A stretch of DNA of 7,357 nt from Bacteroidales bacterium UBA3856 (GTDB lineage Bacteria > Bacteroidota > Bacteroidia > Bacteroidales > UBA932), in the NCBI GenBank assembly GCA_002392525.1, contig DGHE01000183.1, positions 1 to 7,357 on the forward strand. The letters run 5' to 3'. Shown in pieces: positions 1 to 6,043 of the stretch. Under the pieces are notes generated by a model that was not told the DNA's origin, did not search any database, and was given only the letters and a program-made list of their open reading frames with translations. Numbering within the stretch: position 1 is the stretch's first letter; each line of letters starts with the position of its first letter. The translations under genes and the position numbers were made by a program.

Positions 1-108
1 CCACCGGTCCACCGTGAGTCCGTGCAAGAGGCACCAATTTCGGATTTCATACTCCTGTCCCTCGTGAGACTGCTGCTGCGTGCTTACTCGGATATAAGCA
101 TAAACCAT
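1..108 (-). CDS. Serine site-specific recombinase (resolvase/DNA invertase, Mpi-like), N-terminal fragment
   Basis: The gene starts with ATG at 108 and runs leftward off the window, so only 36 residues are visible. The protein begins MVYAYIRVSTQQQ and continues with a Gln-rich stretch, an E-I-R-N-W-C segment, and L-T-V-D-R-W at the edge. The Y-x-R-V-S-T motif is the signature of the resolvase/invertase catalytic domain: Ser9 would be the nucleophile that attacks DNA and Arg7 an active-site arginine. The spacing of the later Q, I, W/C and T-x-D-x-W positions resembles, from memory, the Bacteroides master DNA invertase Mpi group, which flips promoter segments. The subfamily is less certain than the fold, because the C-terminal DNA-binding part is outside the window. 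A purine stretch AAAAGGAAG lies just before the start. It is transcribed divergently from the SusC-like gene. It could equally be a resolvase of a mobile element ending nearby. Confidence 0.82.
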   Translation of the reverse strand, partial: MVYAYIRVSTQQQSHEGQEYEIRNWCLLHGLTVDRW

Positions 109-117
109 GGCTTCCTT

Positions 118-127
118 TTCTTAAGAA
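118..127. repeat. 10-bp perfect palindrome TTCTTAAGAA
   Basis: This self-complementary 10-mer lies between the putative recombinase promoter and its start codon, so it would be in the 5' leader of that gene. It could be an operator half-site pair or chance in AT-rich DNA. Nothing else supports a function. Confidence 0.25.
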
Positions 128-144
128 TTATAACTGATCCCCCT

Positions 145-152
145 CAAATTTA
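145..152 (-). promoter_or_regulatory. Putative -7 promoter box for the recombinase
   Basis: Read on the minus strand, this is TAAATTTG, an exact match to the Bacteroidota -7 consensus TAnnTTTG. Transcription would start near position 138, giving a leader of about 30 bases before the ATG at 108. No TTTG -33 box is present at the usual distance; the nearest is GTTG (minus strand, 167-170) with a short 14-base gap. The assignment therefore rests on the -7 box and its position. Confidence 0.4.
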
Positions 153-179
153 AGACATTTTGATGACAACATTAATCGA

Positions 180-200
180 CCGTTTAAAATTAAAAAACGG
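180..200. repeat. Inverted repeat CCGTTT / AAACGG in the divergent control region
   Basis: Six-base arms at 180-185 and 195-200 are separated by nine A/T bases. It sits upstream of the putative SusC-gene promoter and could be an operator for a regulator of the operon. The arms are short and the surroundings AT-rich, so chance occurrence is possible. Confidence 0.25.
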
Positions 201-211
201 AGCGGGTGGTT

Positions 212-244
212 TTTGCATAGAGTGTACTATTATCAATATTTATG
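212..244 (+). promoter_or_regulatory. Putative Bacteroidota promoter for the SusC-like operon
   Basis: A TTTG -33 box (212-215) is followed after 21 bases by TATTTATG (237-244), which matches the TAnnTTTG -7 consensus at all but one fixed position. Transcription would begin around 250, leaving a short leader before the ATG at 267. An alternative -7 box TATGTTTA (241-248), also one mismatch, overlaps it. No Shine-Dalgarno sequence is visible before the SusC gene, which is common in this phylum. Confidence 0.38.
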
Positions 245-266
245 TTTAACTAAAATCTGTTAGCTT

Positions 267-3200
267 ATGAAAAAAGCGAAACTGTTCCTCAGCACCATCC
301 TTGTGCTCTTGACAGCTACCCTGTTCGCGCAGAACATGCGTGTGACGGGTACCATCAAGGATGCCGCGACAGGTGAAGGTATTCCTTTTGCATCGGTTAT
401 TGTGAGAGGTACCACCATTGGTACTGCCTCCGATGTGGAAGGCGCTTTCACAATCAACGCACCGGCCAACGCCACGCTGGAATTCTCCGCCATCGGTTAT
501 GTCACCGTAGTGGAGCAGGTCAATGGCCGGGGTGTCATCAATGTCTCCCTGGATCCGGACTCGGAAGCGCTGGATGAGACCATCGTCGTTGCGTATGGTA
601 CCGCCAAGAAGTCTTCCTTTACCGGTTCCGCCGCCACTGTAAAGGCAGAAAAGATTACCCAGCGTACCGTTTCCAACGTATCAAAGGCCCTGGAAGGTAT
701 GGTTGCCGGTATCACCACCACGGCCGGTTCCGGTCAGCCTGGTGACGGTGCTTCCATCCAGATTCGTGGTACAGGTTCCATCAACGCCTCCAGCTCTCCG
801 CTGTATGTTGTGGACGGTATCCCGTTCGACGGAACCCTGTCTTCCATCAACCCGAACGACATTGAGAACATGACCGTCCTTAAGGATGCTTCCGCATCGG
901 CCCTTTACGGTGCCCGTGCTGCCAACGGTGTTATCATGATTACCACCAAGCGCGGTTCCGAAGGACGTGCCAACGTGAACTTCAAGGCTACTGTAGGTCT
1001 CCAGTCCCGTTCCATCAAGGACTACGAGATGGTGAACCAGAACGAGTTTGTGGAACTCACCTGGGAAGCCCTGAAGAACAGCTACCTCCTGAACAGCGGT
1101 TATCCCGATGCCGAAGCTCGCGCAGCCGCCTCCGGTGACCTGAGCGCCGCACTGGGTGGACAGATCTACAACCCTTATAAGAATTACACCTGGGACACCG
1201 TGATCGATCCTGCTACCGGCAAGGTCCGCTCCGACGCCGTGTCTGCCTGGAACGAGAACTGGATGGATATCCTCACCAACAAGAAGGCTATCCGTCAGGA
1301 ATACCAGCTGGGTGTAAGCGGTGGTGACCGCAAGACCAAGTACGCCTTCTCCTTCGGCTATCTGGACGATAAGGGTGTCCTTATTACCACGGCCTTCAAG
1401 CGTTATTCCATCCGCGCCAACGTAGACCACGAGATTACCGACTGGTTCACCTCCGGCGCCAGCGTCAGCTACTCCTACACCACCCAGAACAGCTCCCAGT
1501 ATTCCAGCACCCAGACGGGTAACGCCTGGTACACTGCCCAGTTCATGGCTCCCATCTATCCTGTCTATATGAAGGATGAGAACGGAAAGGATATGCTGGA
1601 TGCCAACGGAAACAAACTGTTCGACTATGGTAACGAAGGCCGCGCCCGTCCCAAGGCCAGCCGTTTCAACGCTGTGGGTGACCTCTACGACAACACCTAC
1701 GAGACCCTGCGCGACAACTCCAGTCTCCGTGCCTACGCCATCCTCGGCGGCGAGAAGGAATCCATGGGTATTTTCCGTGGTCTGAGCCTGAGCACCAACT
1801 TCGGTGCCGATATTTCCGGCCGTTACATCACTTCTTACTACAACCCGTATCACGGTGACGGCTCTTCCACCGGTGGTGAGATTGACAAGTACAGCACCCG
1901 TACTTTCTCCTACACTTGGAACCAGATTCTCAAGTACGAGCGCACCTTCAACGATTTCCACCTGCTGGCCCAGGCTGGTCACGAGTACTACAACTACCAG
2001 TACAAGTACCTGTATGCCGACCGCAGCCAGGTTTATCCCGGTCTGTATGAAATCGCTCCGGCTGCCGGTAACATCAACGCCAACTCCTACTCCGACGTTT
2101 ATCGCATCGAGTCCTACTTCGGCCGTCTGGCTGCCGATTTCAGGGACAAGTATTATCTGGAAGCTACCTGGCGTACGGATGGTTCTTCCCGCTTCTATGA
2201 GCCCAACCGTTGGGGCCAGTTCTGGTCCCTGGGTGGTTCCTGGCGTGTTTCCCAGGAGAACTTCATGAAAAATGTCAGCTGGGTAGACAACCTAACCCTC
2301 CGTCTCAGCTACGGTGAATTAGGTAACGACTCTATCGGCTCCTACTATGCCTGGCAGTCCTTCTACGACCTTACCATGCCCAATGCCAACAACCCTGGTG
2401 CCGTGGTTTCTTCCCTGGCCAACCCTGCGGTTTCTTGGGAAAAGAAGGGTACCTGGAATGCCGGTCTGGAAGGAACCTTCTTCAACCAGGTCCTGAATGT
2501 CACCTTCGAGTACTATAACTCCAAGACCAGCGACATGCTCCTGAGCTACCCGATGGCCCTTTCCACCGGTTTCGGCGGCTACAATGCCAACGTGGGCTCC
2601 ATGCGCAACCAGGGCTTTGAAGCCACTATCCGCGTCAACTGGCTCAACAGTGGCAACGTCCGCGCCAGCAGCACCCTCATGGGTTACCTCAACCGCAACA
2701 AGGTCCTCCAGCTCACCGGCGAGTCCCCGAGTATCCTCTCCGGCAGCCAGCTGATCATGGAAGGTCTGCCCATCTATTCCTGGTATCTCCCTCGTAGCGC
2801 AGGTGTCGATCCCGCAACCGGTCGCCAGCTCTACTGGGCTTACAAAGAAGTTATCAAGGATCCCAACGCAGAAGGCTACGATGCAGATGAAGCTGCCAAG
2901 AGCTATCTGATTCCCAACACCATCCAGCTTCAGGACGACGAAAACGGCAAGTACAAGGCCGGAGAGCAGAAGTTTGGTTATGAGTACAAGACTACCAGTA
3001 CCGCTGAGGCTACCAACAGCAAGTATCTGGGTTACGGCAGCCGTGAGCCCAAGTTCCAGGGTTCCTTCGGTTCCGACTTCCAGTTCGGCCCCGTGGACTT
3101 CAGCTTCCTGACCACCTTCTCCCTCGGAGGTTATGTGTACGACAGCGTGTATTCCAGCGCCATGGAAGTTACCTATTCCGGTGACACCTGGAGCAGCCAT

Positions 3201-3521
3201 GCCCTCCGCCGCTGGCAGAAGCCCGGCGACATCACGGACGTTCCTATCCTGGAACTCGGTTCCAAGAATATTGCCGCCGACCGTTGGATGGTAGATGCCT
3301 CCTACTTCTCCATCAAGTCCCTCCAGCTGGGCTACACCCTGCCTACCAAGTGGACCCAGAAGATTGGCATCAAGTCCCTGCGCCTGTTCGCCGTTGGTGA
3401 CAACCTCTGGCTTTTCACCAAACTCAACGGTCTCAACCCTCAGTACAACATGACTGGTGGTACCAGCTGGGCCTACACTCCTACCAGGACCATTTCCCTG
3501 GGTCTTGACATCAATTTCTAA
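267..3521 (+). CDS. SusC/RagA-family TonB-dependent outer-membrane transporter
   Basis: This 1084-residue protein has the full SusC/RagA architecture and a typical length. A Sec signal peptide ends in LFA|Q near residue 21. Residues about 24-98 form a carboxypeptidase-regulatory-like beta domain (V-T-G-T-I-K-D start). A TonB-box-like segment D-E-T-I-V-V-A-Y-G lies at about 103-111. The plug domain (about 113-230) carries the family landmarks IQIRGTGS, YVVDGIPF and L-K-D-A-S-A-S-A-L-Y-G-A-R-A-A-N-G-V. The rest is rich in aromatic beta strands and closes with a C-terminal Phe, the usual outer-membrane insertion signal. I see no cysteine anywhere in it, typical of such barrels. The start is firm: an in-frame TAG sits at 261-263. 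It would import a SusD-captured oligomer using TonB energy. The substrate cannot be read from the sequence; the neighbouring peptidase suggests peptides. It heads the operon, 18 bases before the SusD-like gene. Confidence 0.97.
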   Translation: MKKAKLFLSTILVLLTATLFAQNMRVTGTIKDAATGEGIPFASVIVRGTTIGTASDVEGAFTINAPANATLEFSAIGYVTVVEQVNGRGVINVSLDPDSEALDETIVVAYGTAKKSSFTGSAATVKAEKITQRTVSNVSKALEGMVAGITTTAGSGQPGDGASIQIRGTGSINASSSPLYVVDGIPFDGTLSSINPNDIENMTVLKDASASALYGARAANGVIMITTKRGSEGRANVNFKATVGLQSRSIKDYEMVNQNEFVELTWEALKNSYLLNSGYPDAEARAAASGDLSAALGGQIYNPYKNYTWDTVIDPATGKVRSDAVSAWNENWMDILTNKKAIRQEYQLGVSGGDRKTKYAFSFGYLDDKGVLITTAFKRYSIRANVDHEITDWFTSGASVSYSYTTQNSSQYSSTQTGNAWYTAQFMAPIYPVYMKDENGKDMLDANGNKLFDYGNEGRARPKASRFNAVGDLYDNTYETLRDNSSLRAYAILGGEKESMGIFRGLSLSTNFGADISGRYITSYYNPYHGDGSSTGGEIDKYSTRTFSYTWNQILKYERTFNDFHLLAQAGHEYYNYQYKYLYADRSQVYPGLYEIAPAAGNINANSYSDVYRIESYFGRLAADFRDKYYLEATWRTDGSSRFYEPNRWGQFWSLGGSWRVSQENFMKNVSWVDNLTLRLSYGELGNDSIGSYYAWQSFYDLTMPNANNPGAVVSSLANPAVSWEKKGTWNAGLEGTFFNQVLNVTFEYYNSKTSDMLLSYPMALSTGFGGYNANVGSMRNQGFEATIRVNWLNSGNVRASSTLMGYLNRNKVLQLTGESPSILSGSQLIMEGLPIYSWYLPRSAGVDPATGRQLYWAYKEVIKDPNAEGYDADEAAKSYLIPNTIQLQDDENGKYKAGEQKFGYEYKTTSTAEATNSKYLGYGSREPKFQGSFGSDFQFGPVDFSFLTTFSLGGYVYDSVYSSAMEVTYSGDTWSSHALRRWQKPGDITDVPILELGSKNIAADRWMVDASYFSIKSLQLGYTLPTKWTQKIGIKSLRLFAVGDNLWLFTKLNGLNPQYNMTGGTSWAYTPTRTISLGLDINF

Positions 3522-3524
3522 TCC

Positions 3525-3530
3525 AAGGAG
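3525..3530 (+). promoter_or_regulatory. Shine-Dalgarno sequence of the SusD-like gene
   Basis: AAGGAG lies nine bases before the ATG at 3540, inside the 18-base gap after the SusC stop. It is a strong match to the anti-SD, unlike the other starts in this window. It supports efficient, independent initiation on the SusD gene and fixes its start codon. Confidence 0.7.
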
Positions 3531-3539
3531 ACAACGAAT

Positions 3540-5123
3540 ATGAAAAAGATAGTATATGCACTCATCGCCCTGGCGACTCTTTCGCTTACGGCGTGCAACA
3601 AGGAGCTCCTCAACACCAACCCTACGGATGCCGTCACCGGTGACACTATGTTCAATGACACCGCAGGAGCCATGATGGCCCTCAACGGCACTTACCGTTA
3701 CATGTGGCAGTGGGGCGTGACCACCACCGGTAACTATCACCAGTGCGTCGGCCCTCAGGGCTACAACCTGATGGCAGACCTCATGGGTGAGGACTTTGTC
3801 CAGGCCGCCCAGGGTAACGGCTGGTTCTGGTTCGACTACCGCTACAATGTGAAGAACCGCTACACTGCCAGTACCTGGCGTTCCTACGACTTGTGGAACT
3901 ACTACTATACGCTGATCTCCAACGTCAACTATATCCTGGATGCCGCCGAGCAGATTGAAGGCGATCCGGACGAGATCAACTACATCATCGGCAATGCCTA
4001 TGCCATCCGTGCCTGGAGCTATGCCTATTGCGCCATGATCTTTGCCCGCAGCTATATCGGCCACGAGGATCGTCTGAGCATCCCTATTTACACGGAACCT
4101 ACCTTCGCCGGTACCACCGGTAAGAAGCGTTCCACCAACCGCGAGGTGTTCGCTCAGGCCATGTCCGATATCGATAAGGCTATCAGCCTCATCGGAGACC
4201 ACAGCCAGGAGCATGTCTCCCATATCGACAAGTATGTAGCCAATGGTATCAAGGCCCGTATCGCCCTGTACATGGGTGACTATCAGACCGCGCACGATGC
4301 CGCCGCTATCGCCGTCCAGGGTGCCAGCTACAATTATGATGGCAACTTCAAGTATAACGATGCTTCCCATGGCAGCGTCCTCTGGGGTGCCGAAATCATC
4401 TCCACCCAGGGTACCACCAACCCTCAGTTCCTGGCTCACATGGATTACCGCTTCGGCGGCTACGGCGACGCTTCCCGCAAGTGCGCCAGCGCCTGGCTCT
4501 ACAACAAGATGAGCGCCACTGACAAGCGTGCCTCTGACTGGTGGAGCTACGAAGTCCTGAAAGACGGTTCTACCAAGGGCTATCAGCAGTACAAGTTCCT
4601 GTTTAAGGATCCGTCCGACCCTCAGACCGGTGCCGACCATATCTTCATGCGTGCCCCCGAGATGCAGCTCATCATTGCCGAGACTGCCTGCCGTCTGGGC
4701 AACGAAGATGAAGCTATCACTGCTCTGAACAACCTGATGAAGACCCGTGACGCCAACTACGACTGCTCCGGCAAGACCGGCACCGCCATGGGCGCCCTCA
4801 CCACCGACGAAACCGGATCCCTGCTTGAGGAAATCATCCTCCAGCGCCGTATCGAGCTCTGGGGCGAGTATGGCCGCATCTATGATATCAAGCGTCTGCG
4901 TCAGGGCTTTGTCCGTACCGCCGAGATGGGCCACCCGTCTGCAGGTCTTCTGGAAACCCTTCACGTGGACGATCCCGAGTCCTTCGACTGGGTGCTTACC
5001 ATCCCTCAGGCCGAGTTCGATGCCAACAAGTTCATGGTCCAGAACCCGATCTCCAGTTACGCCACCGCTACCGAGGGTGACGATCCCGCTCTGACTCCCG
5101 CTGGTGCTGACAGTGAGAATTAA
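3540..5123 (+). CDS. SusD/RagB-family nutrient-binding surface lipoprotein
   Basis: This 527-residue protein has a lipoprotein signal peptide with lipobox L-T-A-C; Cys19 would be acylated. The mature N terminus CNKELLNTNPTDAV matches the usual SusD opening, followed by alternating helices (aromatic-rich segment about 55-130, TPR-like helices after that) and the conserved late block R-R-I-E-L-W-G-E-Y-G-R with Y-D-I-K-R (about 436-455). Length is typical. In this family the protein sits on the outer leaflet and closes as a lid over its SusC partner, trapping substrate. The charged Lys-Glu after the Cys is consistent with a surface-export signal. The C-terminal 20 or so residues are a polar, low-complexity tail. 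It is cotranscribed with the SusC-like gene before it and a small lipoprotein gene after it. Ligand is unknown; peptide is favoured from context only. Confidence 0.96.
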   Translation: MKKIVYALIALATLSLTACNKELLNTNPTDAVTGDTMFNDTAGAMMALNGTYRYMWQWGVTTTGNYHQCVGPQGYNLMADLMGEDFVQAAQGNGWFWFDYRYNVKNRYTASTWRSYDLWNYYYTLISNVNYILDAAEQIEGDPDEINYIIGNAYAIRAWSYAYCAMIFARSYIGHEDRLSIPIYTEPTFAGTTGKKRSTNREVFAQAMSDIDKAISLIGDHSQEHVSHIDKYVANGIKARIALYMGDYQTAHDAAAIAVQGASYNYDGNFKYNDASHGSVLWGAEIISTQGTTNPQFLAHMDYRFGGYGDASRKCASAWLYNKMSATDKRASDWWSYEVLKDGSTKGYQQYKFLFKDPSDPQTGADHIFMRAPEMQLIIAETACRLGNEDEAITALNNLMKTRDANYDCSGKTGTAMGALTTDETGSLLEEIILQRRIELWGEYGRIYDIKRLRQGFVRTAEMGHPSAGLLETLHVDDPESFDWVLTIPQAEFDANKFMVQNPISSYATATEGDDPALTPAGADSEN

Positions 5124-5144
5124 TCCTTAAAAGATTGAATGCAT

Positions 5145-5981
5145 ATGAAAACTATATTCAAGAGCATCTTTGTGTTTGGCGCCGCTGCCCTCTTTGCAGT
5201 ATCCTGCAACGTGGAAAACATCGGAACCAAATATGAGCACGAAGGTTCCGACAATGGCGTGTCCTTCACCCAGGGTACTGTCGCCAATACCGAGATTGGA
5301 GCTGCAGAGACCAGCCTTGTCATCACTTTAGGCCGCGCCGTGGCAAACGCAGCGCAGACAGTCAATCTGGAATCCACCCTTCCTGAGGGTGTCGGTGTTC
5401 CGTCTTCCGTATCCTTCGCCGCCGGAGAGTATGCCGCAGAACTGGTCCTGGACATCTCCAAGATGGCCGTGGGCAAGTCCTACAAGGGCGCCATCTCCCT
5501 GGCCACCGAGAGCGACTACAACGACCTTGCTATCAACTCTGTGAATGTAACCCTGCAGAAAGCCTACACTTGGGCAAGTTATGGCAAGGTAAAGATTACC
5601 GACGACCTGGTGACTGCCGCCTTCGGTGTGGACAATCTTACCTGGAGCGTGGATGCAGAGAAAGCCGAGGGCTTTGAAGTGTATCGCCTGCTGGATCCGT
5701 ACGGCCCGAATTATCCTTACAATGAACCCGGTGATTTCACCTTGGGTGCCAAGTGGGTCATCGATGCCAGCAACGCCAATGCAGTTACCTTCGACCGCAC
5801 CTACCTCGGATTCAACTGGGGCTACGGCGAGTTCAACATCTGGCTGCTGGGCGGTGCCACGGGAACCATGACCAATAAGGTGATTACCTTCCCGGCAGAA
5901 AGCATCGCTTTCGACCTTCCGGATTACGGTACCTTCAAGGGTAACTCTGACGGTCTCCTTGCGATTGACCTGAATCTTTAA
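5145..5981 (+). CDS. Two-domain lipoprotein of unknown function, possible accessory surface-binding protein
   Basis: The 278-residue product starts MKTIFKSIF and has a lipobox A-V-S-C with Cys21 as the lipidation site. An in-frame ATG two codons upstream (5139) is possible, but MKT is the more natural signal-peptide start; no clear Shine-Dalgarno precedes either. Residues about 36-140 look like a beta-sandwich (V-N-L, L-P-E-G, S-V-S-F-A-A-G-E and G-K-S-Y-K-G-A-I-S-L strands), resembling Calx-beta- or BACON-like modules of Bacteroidota surface proteins. Residues about 142-278 form a second, aromatic-rich beta domain with the segment Y-R-L-L-D-P-Y-G and then Y-P-Y-N-E-P-G-D (180-197), which I recall from many Bacteroidota SusCD-linked lipoproteins. 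No catalytic motif is apparent. Its place directly after SusD (21-base gap) suggests a substrate-binding or complex-stabilising role, comparable with extra lipoproteins of SusCD complexes. That function is inferred. Confidence 0.85.
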   Translation: MKTIFKSIFVFGAAALFAVSCNVENIGTKYEHEGSDNGVSFTQGTVANTEIGAAETSLVITLGRAVANAAQTVNLESTLPEGVGVPSSVSFAAGEYAAELVLDISKMAVGKSYKGAISLATESDYNDLAINSVNVTLQKAYTWASYGKVKITDDLVTAAFGVDNLTWSVDAEKAEGFEVYRLLDPYGPNYPYNEPGDFTLGAKWVIDASNANAVTFDRTYLGFNWGYGEFNIWLLGGATGTMTNKVITFPAESIAFDLPDYGTFKGNSDGLLAIDLNL

Positions 5982-5996
5982 TTCGCAATTGTTCTG

Positions 5997-6026
5997 ATCA
6001 GGGTGCCCGGTGACGGGCGCCCTGAT
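5997..6026 (+). terminator. Strong intercistronic hairpin with GUGA loop (partial terminator or attenuator)
   Basis: Arms ATCAGGGTGCCCG (5997-6009) and CGGGCGCCCTGAT (6014-6026) pair over 13 positions with a single G-U wobble. They close on a four-base GTGA loop, a GNRA-type tetraloop. A short T-rich run TTTATCTT follows at 6027-6034 (counting the T at 6026 would begin it one base earlier). It lies 15 bases after the lipoprotein stop and ends 17 bases before the peptidase ATG. It may terminate a fraction of transcripts or protect the 3' end of the upstream mRNA. Confidence 0.75.
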
Positions 6027-6043
6027 TTATCTTATCGACAACT

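Noticed and set aside
109..266. An invertible promoter segment between the recombinase and SusC
   Set aside because: No pair of matching inverted repeats long enough for site-specific inversion flanks either promoter; the 6-bp CCGTTT/AAACGG repeat encloses only nine bases and no promoter.
681..1982. A 433-codon open frame on the minus strand inside SusC
   Set aside because: Same composition-driven antisense shadow; no signal peptide, motif or ribosome site, and the opposite strand encodes conserved SusC plug and barrel.
1804..2268. Thr/Pro/Ser-rich plus-strand open frames in alternate frames within SusC and SusD (also 4243-4512 and 4747-5094)
   Set aside because: They are out-of-frame readings of ACC/TCC/CCG-rich codons of the real genes, with low-complexity products.
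2319..4964. An 881-codon open frame on the minus strand spanning the end of SusC, the gap and most of SusD
   Set aside because: It lies opposite two unmistakable genes, has no recognisable domain, and is Gly/Val/His-rich as expected from the reverse complement of strongly biased Ala/Asn/Ser/Tyr codons. It is a shadow of skewed codon use.
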